A stretch of DNA of 64,000 bases from Gracilibacillus salitolerans (GTDB lineage: Bacteria; Bacillota; Bacilli; Bacillales; Amphibacillaceae), in the NCBI RefSeq assembly GCF_009650095.1, contig NZ_CP045915.1:248001-312000 (forward strand). The letters are read 5' to 3'. Position 1 is the first letter of the stretch. The number at the start of each line of letters is the position of its first letter. The position numbers were made by a program, and so were the translations under genes. The notes under the pieces were generated by a model. The model saw only the letters and a list, made by a program, of their open reading frames with translations, was not told where the DNA came from and ran no database searches. This document shows, in pieces, positions 17,878 to 27,449 of the stretch.

Positions 17878-18786
17878 TTAATTAAATGGAATTTGGGAGT
17901 CTATAGTATTATTAGGCTCAATAAAAACATTTTTAGCAACCATGAGAAACTCCCTTACAGCCGGAGATGCTTCAGAAATTGCAGAACAAGCTAGTGCAAC
18001 ATCACGATAATTTGTTAAATTAAGTTTTCTTATCTTGATGTTTTGTTGAGTTTTCAAAAACAACTCTGGACCGACGGTAACGCCAAGCCCTTCTTGTACC
18101 ATATTAGCTATAGTAGTGCAATCGTGTACTTCAAAACGGATAGTCGGTTTGATTTGTGCTTTTTCAAATAACTCCTCTACATGTGATTGGTACATTCCAG
18201 TTGGCATGATGAAATGCTCTTTTTCTAAATCGTGCATATTTATCGTTTCTTTGTGAAGGAATTTATGCTCGGGATGGAAAGCTACAACCATTTTGTCTTT
18301 TATGAGAGGTACTAGATCGAAGCTAGGATTTGATTTACCTTTTACAACAAACCCAATGTCTATAATTCCAGATTGTAGCCATTCCGTAATCTCTTCATAG
18401 GTCCCTTCATAAAACTTAAATTCTATTTTAGGATGTTTTTTCTGAAATTTTGCAAGCAATTTAGGTAATAAGCAGGAAGAAGCGCTCGCAAAAGTACCAA
18501 TACGAATAATCCCTGTTTCTAAGTTCGTTGCTAACGCAATTTCTTGGTTAATTGTTTCCATTCTTTTCAACACTTCTCTTATATGTGGCAGTGTTTTTTG
18601 TCCTATTTCCGTGAGCGTTATTCCCTTTCTACGGTCCCGAATTAATAATGGGACTCCCCACTCTGTTTCTAAACTGGAAATAGCATGACTAACAGCTGAT
18701 TGAGTCATATTTAATTTTTCTGCTGCTTTTGTAAAACTCCCTAACTCTATTACTCTAGACAAAATCTCAAAACGAACGATACTCAT
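17878..18786 (-). CDS. LysR-family transcriptional regulator
   Basis: The 302-residue protein has the typical LysR helix-turn-helix at about residues 3-62 (LGSFTKAAEKLNMTQSAVSH) and a two-lobed effector domain from about 90 (IRIGTFASASSCLLPKLLAK). It is divergent from the MFS exporter at 18889 with 102 bases between start codons, the classic arrangement for LysR activation of a neighbouring transporter. Effector unknown. Perfect palindromes ATGTTAACAT and ACTCATGAGT lie in the gap and over its own start. Confidence 0.93.
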   Translation of the reverse strand: MSIVRFEILSRVIELGSFTKAAEKLNMTQSAVSHAISSLETEWGVPLLIRDRRKGITLTEIGQKTLPHIREVLKRMETINQEIALATNLETGIIRIGTFASASSCLLPKLLAKFQKKHPKIEFKFYEGTYEEITEWLQSGIIDIGFVVKGKSNPSFDLVPLIKDKMVVAFHPEHKFLHKETINMHDLEKEHFIMPTGMYQSHVEELFEKAQIKPTIRFEVHDCTTIANMVQEGLGVTVGPELFLKTQQNIKIRKLNLTNYRDVALACSAISEASPAVREFLMVAKNVFIEPNNTIDSQIPFN

Positions 18787-18839
18787 GAGTTTTTACTCAT
18801 CTCCTTCATGAAAAATATGAATTTTACTTATGTTAACAT
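18781..18839. promoter_or_regulatory. LysR operator candidates
   Basis: ACTCATGAGT (18781-18790) covers the LysR start codon, and ATGTTAACAT (18830-18839) lies mid-gap. Both are perfect 10-base palindromes. The second sits at the distance expected for an activator site upstream of the MFS gene. Confidence 0.4.
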
Positions 18840-18888
18840 GGCATTTAAAATAAAATCAACTTAAGAAATATTAAAGGAGATGTAAAAG

Positions 18889-20109
18889 TTGGCAAAAAAC
18901 ATCAATCCATTCATTATTATTCTTTTAGCACTAGGAGCCTTTGTTACAGGGACAGCAGAGTTTGTTGTTTCTGGTATATTAGAAATCATCTCTTTCGATT
19001 TAGATGTATCGGTCTCAGCTGCAGGTCAATTAATAACCGTTTATTCGTTATCGTATGCAGTTGGTGCATTGGTAATGGTTTTGTTAACTGCGAAGTTTGA
19101 ACGTAAAAAAATATTATTATATGCTATTTTCACATTTATTTTAGGTAATATCGTAGCGTTTATTAGTTATGATTATACTGTACTAATGTTGTCAAGAATT
19201 ATTATGGCAATGAGTGGTGGGCTTTACATTGTCGTTGCAACAAACTATGCTGCTCAAATTGCTACAGCAGAAAAACGTGGTAGTGCCATGGCAACGGTTA
19301 TCACTGGATTTACCGTTTCATTAGTGCTTGGTGTACCTATAGGGACATTTTTAGCTGCTTATCTGAATTGGCGTTATATTTTTCTAATCATTGCTTTTGT
19401 TACAGTAATTCTTTTACTTCTACTTCACAAATTATTACCTAGTATAAAAGGAAATGAGCCCGTACCATTTAAACAACAGATACACATTATAAAGGATAAA
19501 CGGGTAATCACCGGATTAACAACTACTATCTTCTGGATATTAGGTTACACCATGGTGTTTGCTTATATTTCTCCCTTGTTAAGTAATTCTGCAGGTTTTT
19601 CAATAGAGATGACTAGTATCGCCTTGTTTGTTTTAGGTACTTTTGCTTTTATTGGCTCACGTTTTGGTGGATTTGCTGTAGACAAGTGGGGACCAAATCG
19701 AACGATATCCATTAGTTTATTCGTTCATGCAGTTGCTTTACTTGTATTAACATTTACACAGCATTCGACACTAGGTGTATTTATAACGTTGACAGTTTGG
19801 GGAGCGGCGACTTGGACAACCACACCAGCGAAGCAATTTTATTTGATTTCACTGAAACCACAATCATCTGAAACTGTACTCAGTTTTAATACAGCACTAA
19901 TGAATATTGGGATGATGCTAGGTGCTGCTTTAGGAGGGATCATTATACAATATACTCACATTTTAAATTTGAGTTGGATCGGTGGGCTATTTATTATTTT
20001 TGCTCTCGTTTTTATCAAATACTCATTTTATTTAAACGAAACAGATTCGAGGAATATTGAAATGAGACTACAAACTAGTCAAGAAGAATGCCACTTGAAT
20101 AAAAATTAA
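18889..20109 (+). CDS. MFS efflux transporter, DHA1 (AraJ/YdhP-like)
   Basis: The 406-residue protein has 12 predicted membrane segments. It carries FVTGTAEFVVSGIL in the first segment and the DHA1 motif C-like stretch TGFTVSLVLGVPIGTF in segment 5, as in AraJ, YdhP and related sugar or drug exporters. Proton-driven export is likely; the substrate is unknown. TTG start with AAAGGAGATG 8 bases upstream. Control by the divergent LysR protein is inferred. Confidence 0.9.
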   Translation: MAKNINPFIIILLALGAFVTGTAEFVVSGILEIISFDLDVSVSAAGQLITVYSLSYAVGALVMVLLTAKFERKKILLYAIFTFILGNIVAFISYDYTVLMLSRIIMAMSGGLYIVVATNYAAQIATAEKRGSAMATVITGFTVSLVLGVPIGTFLAAYLNWRYIFLIIAFVTVILLLLLHKLLPSIKGNEPVPFKQQIHIIKDKRVITGLTTTIFWILGYTMVFAYISPLLSNSAGFSIEMTSIALFVLGTFAFIGSRFGGFAVDKWGPNRTISISLFVHAVALLVLTFTQHSTLGVFITLTVWGAATWTTTPAKQFYLISLKPQSSETVLSFNTALMNIGMMLGAALGGIIIQYTHILNLSWIGGLFIIFALVFIKYSFYLNETDSRNIEMRLQTSQEECHLNKN

Positions 20110-20322
20110 CGATTGTTACTAAGAGAAGAGATAATTATTTGTTACTGGGTATTTTTGCAACCCCTCGGAAGGGTTGGATTCAGAATATTCAATAATATTG
20201 CAATGCCCATACACAATGGGCGCTTCTTTATTCCATTAAGGGCCCGATTGTGGAGTAACGATGCAGGCAAAATGTTAACTGTGAAAACAGAATGACTTAA
20301 AAAAAGATGAGGAGTGAACTTC

Positions 20323-21312
20323 ATGAAAGCTATAGTACATAGTGGAAAGAGTGAAATAGAGGGATTAAATTATACAGACTCAGCTATTAGGAAACCAGAG
20401 GATGGAGAAGTCAAAGTGAAACTCAAAGTAGCTGGGCTGAACAGACGTGACTTATTCATTATTAATAATAAAAAGGGAAATGACTCATCTTTTATTCCTG
20501 GATCTGATGGTGCGGGTCTAATATCAGAAACAGGCGGAGGTGTGCTAAATTTTCCAGTTGGAACAGAAGTAATTATCAATCCAAGTATAGATTGGACATA
20601 TGCAAATACTGTTCCGGATAACCCTAAAATTTTGGGTGGACCTTCAGATGGTACATTTGCTGAATATGTCATTGTCCCAGCTGAAAATGTAGTAGAAAAA
20701 CCATCTTATCTCTCATGGGAGGAAGCAGGCGTTTTACCTTTATCAGCCTTAACGGCGTATAGAGCTTTATTTACTAAAGGACAATTAAAAGAAGGAGAAC
20801 ACATTTTAATACCCGGCATCTGAAGTGGTGTTGCAACTTATGCAATGTTAATGGCAAAAGCTACTGGGGCAAAAGTAACTGCTACTTCGCGAAGTGAAGA
20901 AAAAAGTAAACAAGCTATAAAATATGGGGTTGAACGTGTATTTAACAGTAATGGTGATTGGAATGAAAGCATGAAAGGCGAAAAGGTGGACTTAGTTCTA
21001 GATAGTATAGGACCTGCCACTTTCTCAAAATATTTTGATGTCCTGAACTCGAATGGGCGAATTATCAATTTTGGAGCAAGCTCAGGAGATAAAGTTGAAA
21101 TTCCCTTACGAAAGCTTTTTTATCCGCAAATTAATATTCTCGGTACTTCCATGGGAAGCCGGGAAGAATTTCATCAAATGATCGATTTTATGAGAAGTCA
21201 TTCTCTTAAGCCTATTGTTGACGAAGTCATGCCATTATCTCAAACTGTTCAAGCTTTCAAAAAGATGGAACATGGAAAACAATTTGGAAAAATTGCGCTA
21301 TCTATAGACTAA
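20323..21312 (+). pseudogene. Zinc-type quinone oxidoreductase/alcohol dehydrogenase, internal TGA
   Basis: A single frame from ATG 20323 (GATGAGGAG upstream) to 21312 encodes a medium-chain dehydrogenase/reductase ([44 protein letters not shown]), but codon 20821-20823 is TGA. The position falls in the nucleotide-binding motif, where the family has GxGxxG (here PGI-stop-SGVATYAMLMA), so it replaces a Gly codon (GGA to TGA). The catalytic zinc Cys is replaced as in QOR-type members. Without read-through only a 166-residue fragment forms. It is otherwise well preserved, so the change is recent or a sequencing error. Confidence 0.75.
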
Positions 21313-21392
21313 TTAATTATAAAAACAGGGATTTTATCCTTCAGCAATTGGGAGCGTTAGTTGAACAAGACCTTTCATTAATAACAGGATGT

Positions 21393-21870
21393 TTTGCTGC
21401 ACAGTACAAAACTACTATTCAATAGATAAGGATATTGAACAATAGGCGCTAGTATTGCATACTGTGATTATTATATAAGAAAGTTTGAAGAGCAAACCTT
21501 TCTCATTAGATTTGCTCTTCTTATAACGATTTAGCAATAGGTTAACTAAAATTCCAAACCACGACACATGACATATTAAGTTAGATATATTACGATAAAT
21601 GACATTATATATTAGAATGACATCTTTTTGTAGGAAAAATCCGTATTTTAACGGTCCTTTTGTGACAAGTTTTATTAGAATTCACACTTTTTGTGAATTC
21701 TAACATAAAATGTCACAACTTTGAACATAATTTTTCATAGAATTCTAATATAAAAATGTCATAGATCAGTAGCAATAAAGATATTTCTTTTACAATAAAG
21801 TTGTTCCACAATCGGCCAGGCTGTGGAACAACTCTTTTTATTACGTAGTAGACTTATACTGTGCAGCAAA
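21393..21870. repeat. Family A hairpin element, copy 3 (complete, 478 bp)
   Basis: Perfect 14-base terminal inverted repeats, TTTGCTGCACAGTA (21393-21406) and TACTGTGCAGCAAA (21857-21870), bound the element. Inside are three hairpins: GAAGAGCAAA/TTTGCTCTTC (21487-21520), a long imperfect central one over 21661-21717 with core arms AGAATTCACA/TGTGAATTCT, and AGTTGTTCCACA/TGTGGAACAACT with a T run (21799-21840), which resembles an intrinsic terminator. No transposase or other gene is present. No target duplication could be recognised. After it, 21871-22261 holds no gene. Confidence 0.85.
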
Positions 21871-22261
21871 GATCTTCTTTTTTAGAGGGCTTTGCGAAAA
21901 AATGTACCTAAACTAACCTACCAAGAGTAGTTTAAAAAAACAAAAAAGATCAAACAAAACACTTTGCTTAGACTTCTTACTACGAATTGTCTTTGGGGAT
22001 TTGAATACCTTTAGCTGGTAATCTTATTAAGCCAATAACCCCTCTTATAGATAAAATAGTAAAGGATTAAAGGTTAATATAGGATGCAAAACAATAGCAA
22101 GAGAAATGGGGGCACAATATAGTTCAGATAATTAACTTTATAAGAACTTAAAAGGTGTTTTCATTTTAACTTCCTTTTCCTTTTTATGATTAATTTTTAA
22201 ACTTATTTATCATGTTGGTATAATACTAATATTAAAACAAAACAAGGAAGGATGTGGGTTA

Positions 22262-22325
22262 ATGAAGTTGAAGGTTGAAGGATTATAGGGTTGCTCACAT
22301 TGTAAATCAGATCTTATATCAACTT
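22262..22325 (+). pseudogene. Remnant of a CopZ-like heavy-metal-binding protein
   Basis: Behind AAGGAAGGATG, the frame reads MKLKVEGL, TAG, then GCSHCKSDLIS. This matches the start of a small HMA-domain metallochaperone with its GMxCxxC motif, interrupted by a stop and losing similarity soon after. It is a fragment only. Confidence 0.5.
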
Positions 22326-22422
22326 TTCTACGTGTCCATCAAATCAGGTATAGGTCAATTGGTATAATTCACCGTTGAATAATGTTTATCAAATCTATAT
22401 TCATCATAACAGTAGATGGATA

Positions 22423-23985
22423 TTAAAACATTAACAATAACAACAGAATTATTAAAGTGGTAGTTGTCCATAACAGATATTTATTTAATTTCCCGTCATG
22501 ATAGTTACTTAACTTATAGCCTGTAGCTATAAATATGTTACCCACTTTGCGATAAATATCATGATATGTAAGTATATCGTATCTTTTTAATAAATATTTC
22601 TTTGATAAAATAAATATAGGTATGGACCAGATAAAGGGTTGAATACCACTTATCATATGTTTTATTTCGAAATAATTAATATCTACATTAATATTCATTA
22701 AAGTTTCTAACAAAAAAGGATTAAGACCAATCAATATCATCATAACAGTTAAAAAACCCATTCCTAATTGCATGCTAATGGGTGGCTTTTCAGCTAAGTT
22801 CCTATTACTTTTATAGAAAAATACATAATAGATAAATTTTAAAAACATGAGAGAGGTCCCAAAACTCATCAGGTCCAAACCCAATTTTAATAATGGGTCA
22901 TGTAAAGCATCTTTAATAATGGTTTTACTCATATAGCCATTAAAAAAGGGAACGCCAGATATCCCCATAAAAGCTACCAATGTTGCGATAGAAGTTATCG
23001 GAAGTTTGCGGCGAATGATCTCTAAATTTTCAAAATCATCCTTCCCTGTTGTATACATGACAAATCCCACTGCCATAAATAATACAGTTTTATATAATAT
23101 GTGATTAACCAGGTGAAACATACCTCCTGCAATTCCCGCTGCAGTACCAATACTAATACCAATAATCATATAGCCAACTTGGGTTATGATCGAATAGCTC
23201 AATAATTTACGAACCTCGTTTTGCCTTAGGGCCATTACAATTCCAAACAAAGCTGAAATAAGACCGGCATATGCCAAAATATTTATCCCCGATACAAGAC
23301 GAGCCATTACATATACGCCCACTTTTGTTGTATATATCGATAAAACAACTGCAACATAAAAAGGAGCTTTGCTGTAAACCCATGGCATCCATGTATGGAA
23401 ACCGACAAAGGCCAGCTTAACTGCTATTGCCATTAAAAAAAAGGGGATTCCAGCCTCTATAGCATTCAAAGATAAACTACCTGTAGCAGAATACTGTAAA
23501 AATATCCCCCATAATAAACTCAAACTGCCAGCCACGTGTAGTAGAAAATAATAATACCCTGTTTTTTTAGTGAAATTACTTGTTATTATAATAAGAAAAG
23601 AAGAACTGATCGTCATTAACTCCCAGAAAACATATAGAGTAAACAGGTCACCGGAAAAAACCACGGTCAAGGCACTGCCAATAAACACAAATATTAACCT
23701 TAAATTAGGTAGGGAACATATATTTATCGAATAAATTACAGAAGCTAAACCACCGGCGGCAAAAATTAATCCCGTTAATTTACTAATACTATCTACGCTA
23801 AAAGGAGTTAGAGTAAAGGTGAGAAAATCGAGTTGCAGTTGTTCACCAGGTATTAAATAAAAAGTAACGATAAGGGCTCCTGTAGCAATGAGGAAAGATA
23901 TGATGTATTTGATTTTATCATGAAAAGGTAAAAATAATAGCAAAGCACCTGTTAAATATACAAAACCTGGAGTAATCATCTTCAA
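22423..23985 (-). CDS. mrpD2: Mrp antiporter subunit, MrpD/NuoN-like (second copy)
   Basis: The 520-residue polytopic protein has about 14 membrane segments and the proton-translocation residues of the MrpA/MrpD/NuoL-N family: FWELMTISSS with a membrane Glu (about 131), a membrane Lys in SIYTTKVGVYVM, and HLVNHILYKTVLF. It is the last gene of the operon and overlaps the preceding mrpD by four bases (ATGA). As no MrpA N-terminal homologue is otherwise present, this second channel-like protein probably takes that role in sodium/proton exchange. The long C-terminal extension ends in a membrane helix (about 500-518). Confidence 0.85.
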   Translation of the reverse strand: MKMITPGFVYLTGALLLFLPFHDKIKYIISFLIATGALIVTFYLIPGEQLQLDFLTFTLTPFSVDSISKLTGLIFAAGGLASVIYSINICSLPNLRLIFVFIGSALTVVFSGDLFTLYVFWELMTISSSFLIIITSNFTKKTGYYYFLLHVAGSLSLLWGIFLQYSATGSLSLNAIEAGIPFFLMAIAVKLAFVGFHTWMPWVYSKAPFYVAVVLSIYTTKVGVYVMARLVSGINILAYAGLISALFGIVMALRQNEVRKLLSYSIITQVGYMIIGISIGTAAGIAGGMFHLVNHILYKTVLFMAVGFVMYTTGKDDFENLEIIRRKLPITSIATLVAFMGISGVPFFNGYMSKTIIKDALHDPLLKLGLDLMSFGTSLMFLKFIYYVFFYKSNRNLAEKPPISMQLGMGFLTVMMILIGLNPFLLETLMNINVDINYFEIKHMISGIQPFIWSIPIFILSKKYLLKRYDILTYHDIYRKVGNIFIATGYKLSNYHDGKLNKYLLWTTTTLIILLLLLMF

Positions 23986-25463
23986 CCTCCTAGTAATATT
24001 CTTATGTAGTCTTCATTATCAAGCAAAAATTCCGGAATCTTATTAATTAGACTTAAAGGTAATGAAGGTACTATGCCAAATACAATACATAAACTACCTA
24101 GAAAGATAGTAGGTAATTTTAAAGATAAACCGGCTTTTTCCATTTCTAGTTCTTGTTCGTTTTTTGTATATAATGTAACAATTACTTTTAAATAATACGT
24201 TAAGGATAAAAACGTTCCCACCAGAATAAAGAAGGCAACATAAACAAAGCCAGCTTCTAGAGCTGCTTCAACAATAAGCCATTTACTCAAAAATCCATTG
24301 AAGGGAGGCAGGCCCACTATAGCAAAGGAAGCAACTACAAAAGTAAAGGAGAGTATGGGGAATTTATAACCCAGTCCTTTAATATCTTTTATTTCAACAG
24401 CGGCTATACTATAATGAAATATTCCTACAACTAAAAATAACGTCCCTTTCATTATGGCGTGATTTAAAATGTGAAAACTTCCAGCAATTAAGCCTGCTTC
24501 CGTTCCCACAAATAATCCGATCATGATATACGCTATTTGAGCAACGGTGGAATATGCAAGCAGCCGGTTCAAATTGGATTGCTGATAGGCTAAACAATGA
24601 GCAATAATAAAAGTAATAACTCCCCAGAAAACCACAATATTTAACAGTCTACTTTCATCCAGAAAATCAACGCCAAACATTATATATAACACTCTTATTA
24701 ATGCATATACAGCAGATTTCAACACTAAGCCCGATGATAAAACATTGTAAGGAATTGGCGAATCTTCATAAGCATCAGGTAGCCAAGCATGCAGAGGAAT
24801 TAACCCGACCTTTACGGCATAGCCAAAAACAAAAAAGGTCATAAGGGTACTTTTAATTTTAAAGGGGATATCCTCAAATGCTAGGGGGATTTCAGCCATA
24901 TTTAGCGTTCCAGTTAAGTAATAAGTTAAAATGGTAGCCAGTAAAATAAAAAAGCTCCCCACCGTAGACATTATCAGATATTTAAAAGTACCTTCTATTC
25001 CTCTATCAGTCTTTTTATACAATGACAGAGCGCAAGAACTCAGAGAACTCACTTCCATAAATACATAAAGATTGAATAAATCAGCAGTAAGAACCATTCC
25101 CGAAATACCAGCTATCATTAAATATGCAAAAATAAAGTAGTCATGTTTCATAAATTTGTTATATTTCATGGAAAAAATAATAAAAGGAAAAAATAATATC
25201 GCTATCATCAACAAAAATAGAGCAGAAAAAGGATCCACCATTAAATTTATTCCCAACAGATCCCAATCACCAATACTGTATACTTTTGGAGGATAACTAT
25301 TAGTAATAACTAAAATTAATAAAAAAAGATAAATGATCGCACTACCGGTTACCAAAGGAAAAAAAATCCTTTTAAAATATAACTTTGAAATACCAAGAAA
25401 AAATGCGGTTAATAAAGGTAAAATGATAACCCAGACAGCCGCTTCCATTATTAACCTCCCCAA
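23982..25463 (-). CDS. mrpD: Mrp antiporter subunit MrpD
   Basis: The 493-residue membrane protein of the proton-conducting antiporter family has about 14 segments, MEVSSLSSCALSLYKKTD with the key Glu (about 137), SSGLVLKSAVYALIRV with the key Lys, and the discontinuous-helix motif SFHILNHAIMKGTLFLVVG. It forms one of the ion-translocating units of the Mrp complex. It follows mrpC by 8 bases and overlaps the second D-like gene by four bases, so the genes are translationally coupled. The extreme N-terminus may begin at the second Met (MEAAVWV). Confidence 0.9.
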   Translation of the reverse strand: MGRLIMEAAVWVIILPLLTAFFLGISKLYFKRIFFPLVTGSAIIYLFLLILVITNSYPPKVYSIGDWDLLGINLMVDPFSALFLLMIAILFFPFIIFSMKYNKFMKHDYFIFAYLMIAGISGMVLTADLFNLYVFMEVSSLSSCALSLYKKTDRGIEGTFKYLIMSTVGSFFILLATILTYYLTGTLNMAEIPLAFEDIPFKIKSTLMTFFVFGYAVKVGLIPLHAWLPDAYEDSPIPYNVLSSGLVLKSAVYALIRVLYIMFGVDFLDESRLLNIVVFWGVITFIIAHCLAYQQSNLNRLLAYSTVAQIAYIMIGLFVGTEAGLIAGSFHILNHAIMKGTLFLVVGIFHYSIAAVEIKDIKGLGYKFPILSFTFVVASFAIVGLPPFNGFLSKWLIVEAALEAGFVYVAFFILVGTFLSLTYYLKVIVTLYTKNEQELEMEKAGLSLKLPTIFLGSLCIVFGIVPSLPLSLINKIPEFLLDNEDYIRILLGG

Positions 25464-25471
25464 AATAAAAT

Positions 25472-25807
25472 TTATCCTCTCAATTTTCGAATCTCATCAA
25501 TGTTTAACGTTCTATATCTTTTATGTACCTTAATTACCATCGCCAGCATGACAGCTGTAACACTTCCCCCGATAACAATGGTAGTCAGGGCAAGTGCCTG
25601 AGGGATAGGATCGACTACTAATTCATATCCTTTGTCTAAAATAGGAGCAGTTCCACCCGGTATATAACCTACGAGCATTAACAACAAAATCAAAGAAGAT
25701 TCTACAATAGTAACCCCAATAACAATCTTTATTAAATTTTTTTTGGTAATGATCGTATACATTCCTAGACAGAACAAAATGATTACGACAACATATGGTA
25801 TTTCCAC
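25472..25807 (-). CDS. mrpC: Mrp antiporter subunit MrpC (NuoK-like)
   Basis: The 111-residue protein has three membrane segments and is homologous to NuoK of respiratory complex I. Visible features are the segment with GVTIVESSLILLLML, whose Glu aligns with the conserved NuoK/MrpC glutamate, and DPIPQALALTTIVIGGSVTA, the characteristic MrpC third helix. It starts 2 bases after the MrpB-like stop and lies in the middle of the Mrp operon. Confidence 0.92.
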   Translation of the reverse strand: MEIPYVVVIILFCLGMYTIITKKNLIKIVIGVTIVESSLILLLMLVGYIPGGTAPILDKGYELVVDPIPQALALTTIVIGGSVTAVMLAMVIKVHKRYRTLNIDEIRKLRG

Positions 25808-25809
25808 TA

Positions 25810-26541
25810 TTATTTCTCCTTAATTAAACTATTAAAAATGATGGCCAGACCAGCTCCTACTTTTAATCCAATCATTAAATTGATGTAAGGTATTAACCCG
25901 GCACTAAACACTTCTCCAGCATTTCCGGTTCTGAAATAGGCTTGTCCGCTGGCAAAAAAATTGCTCCCAGTGAGTACGCCTAGTAATCCCAGTAAAACAA
26001 AACCTATAGCTCCTATATCTTCTACTAACTTTTTTTGGTCAGGTTTGAATATATATTCAGAGAATTCAACACTATAGGTTATTGTCAGTAGAATGGGAAT
26101 GATAGACAGAACAACTCCTCCAACAAAACCACCGCCAGGACTAATATGACCAAATAATAGTAAGTACGCTCCTAAAACGGCTAAATATGGGATAATCAAT
26201 TTCACTGTTTGATTAACAATACTTTTAAATGTTGTACCAAACATTGTTGCTTTAGTTATAGGAACCAGAAAAGCTAAAATAGTAGCAGCAGTTAAAATCA
26301 TCGTTGCTTCACCCAAAGTATCAAAAGCTCGGTAATCATATAGGACAGATGCAACTAGATTTGTCGCTCCAGTTTCCTGTAGCCCTTCAGAAATATAGTG
26401 TTCTGATAAATATCTTTTACTATCGCTATCAAGATTATGTATGTCATAAAATAAGAATAATAAGAAAACAGCGAACGTTATAACAAGGCCTATTTTATAA
26501 AGCTTTTTAAACCTTTCATTTAGTCTACTCATTTCTTCCAT
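25810..26541 (-). CDS. mrpB: Fused MbhE-like plus MrpB/MnhB subunit
   Basis: The 243-residue protein combines two modules. The first half (about 1-100) has a membrane helix, an extracytoplasmic loop and DYRAFDTLGEATMILTAA, as in the C-terminal end of MrpA (MbhE in the hydrogenase nomenclature). The second half has GHISPGGGFVGGVVLSI and three further helices, the MnhB/MrpB domain. In ordinary Bacillus mrp operons the first module is part of the 800-residue MrpA. The gene overlaps the DUF4040 gene upstream by 17 bases and abuts mrpC. Confidence 0.85.
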   Translation of the reverse strand: MEEMSRLNERFKKLYKIGLVITFAVFLLFLFYDIHNLDSDSKRYLSEHYISEGLQETGATNLVASVLYDYRAFDTLGEATMILTAATILAFLVPITKATMFGTTFKSIVNQTVKLIIPYLAVLGAYLLLFGHISPGGGFVGGVVLSIIPILLTITYSVEFSEYIFKPDQKKLVEDIGAIGFVLLGLLGVLTGSNFFASGQAYFRTGNAGEVFSAGLIPYINLMIGLKVGAGLAIIFNSLIKEK

Positions 26542-26788
26542 ACTCCGTTTTATTTATAGTAATTACAAAAAAGGCAGTCGTTAAGCCAGCAGTCATTATT
26601 GCTCCAGCGAGAGCAACACCCGGAGCCTGGAGTATCACAAAAATAATTACCAGAATTGCACCGAATAGGGGAAGAGTAATAACGGAATTTGATAGATCTT
26701 TAGTAAACACCATAAAAAATGCGGTAATTATTAAAAATAGTAATAACAGATAAAATATGATATCTACCACGAATGGACCTCCAGTCAT
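26525..26788 (-). CDS. DUF4040/MbhD-like subunit (detached MrpA C-terminal part)
   Basis: The 87-residue protein has three membrane helices, with SVITLPLFGAILVIIFVILQ and APGVALAGAIMTAGLTTAF. This is the DUF4040 domain, found as an internal part of MrpA in classical antiporters but as the separate subunit MbhD in membrane hydrogenase-type modules. It overlaps mrpG by four bases and the MrpB-like gene by 17. Confidence 0.85.
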   Translation of the reverse strand: MTGGPFVVDIIFYLLLLFLIITAFFMVFTKDLSNSVITLPLFGAILVIIFVILQAPGVALAGAIMTAGLTTAFFVITINKTEYGRNE

Positions 26789-27129
26789 TTATCGAAATCT
26801 TTTTTTGTAAATGTTTTGAATATAAGGTTATAATTATTATCAAAACTGGCAAAGACATGAATTGCTATCGGATTAGTGATGAATAAAAAAATCATGATGA
26901 CAATTAGTTTTAAAGAAACAAAACTAATGCCTTCGAGTACGATACATCCCATGAAAACTGAAATACCTCCGGCCGTCAGGCATTTAGATCCGGCATGTAA
27001 CCGGGTATACAAATTAGGAAAACGAATCAATCCCACAGTAGTACTTAACAAAAAATAAGTACCAGTTATAAAAAATACAAAAACAAATAGTTGTCTTACA
27101 CTATGAATGAAATCAATCACCAACTCCAC
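26785..27129 (-). CDS. mrpG: Mrp antiporter subunit MrpG
   Basis: The 114-residue protein has three membrane segments and the MrpG/PhaG motif GLIRFPNLYTRLHAGSKCLT followed by GGISVFMGCIVLEG. It belongs to the small-subunit group needed for assembly of the antiporter. It overlaps mrpF by 17 bases and the DUF4040 gene by four. Confidence 0.92.
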   Translation of the reverse strand: MELVIDFIHSVRQLFVFVFFITGTYFLLSTTVGLIRFPNLYTRLHAGSKCLTAGGISVFMGCIVLEGISFVSLKLIVIMIFLFITNPIAIHVFASFDNNYNLIFKTFTKKDFDK

Positions 27130-27385
27130 CTTTCCCTGGTTTTCTTAAATATTTAGCCATAATTAAAACGTTGATAAATAAGGAAACCCCATAAACTAAA
27201 GCCACATCAATAAAAACTTTTCGTTCAAAATAATAACTTATTAAAACTAAAATCAGTAAAAACATGACACCTATACAATTCATGGCAACTAGTCTATCAG
27301 GCAGACTTGGGCCCTTAATGACTCTATAAAAAGTTAAAATAGCATATAAGACAATTGCAAGTATTAAATAGAGCACTACTATCAC
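27113..27385 (-). CDS. mrpF: Mrp antiporter subunit MrpF
   Basis: The 90-residue protein has three membrane segments, with FYRVIKGPSLPDRLVAMNCI, the MrpF/MnhF motif that carries the conserved Asp of the sodium path, then DVALVYGVSLFINVLIMAKY. The start is uncertain: the GTG at 27385 lies only two bases after GGAG, and the GTG three codons later has better spacing. It overlaps mrpG. Confidence 0.9.
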   Translation of the reverse strand: MIVVLYLILAIVLYAILTFYRVIKGPSLPDRLVAMNCIGVMFLLILVLISYYFERKVFIDVALVYGVSLFINVLIMAKYLRKPGKGGVGD

Positions 27386-27449
27386 ACTCCAAATGGACTA
27401 AAAAAAATAAAATAATCAGGTACTTAAAAAAACAAGTTAAAAAGCTGAA

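Noticed and set aside
20821..20823. TGA as a selenocysteine codon
   Set aside because: The family has Gly here, not Cys or a redox residue, and no hairpin of SECIS type follows.
21393..21870. Family A repeats as a CRISPR array or rRNA/tRNA-linked repeat
   Set aside because: Copies are far apart, 480 bp long and TIR-bounded; there is no repeat-spacer rhythm and no RNA gene.
21380..21885. Target-site duplication flanking family A copy 3
   Set aside because: Flanks share only trivial matches; no duplication can be supported.
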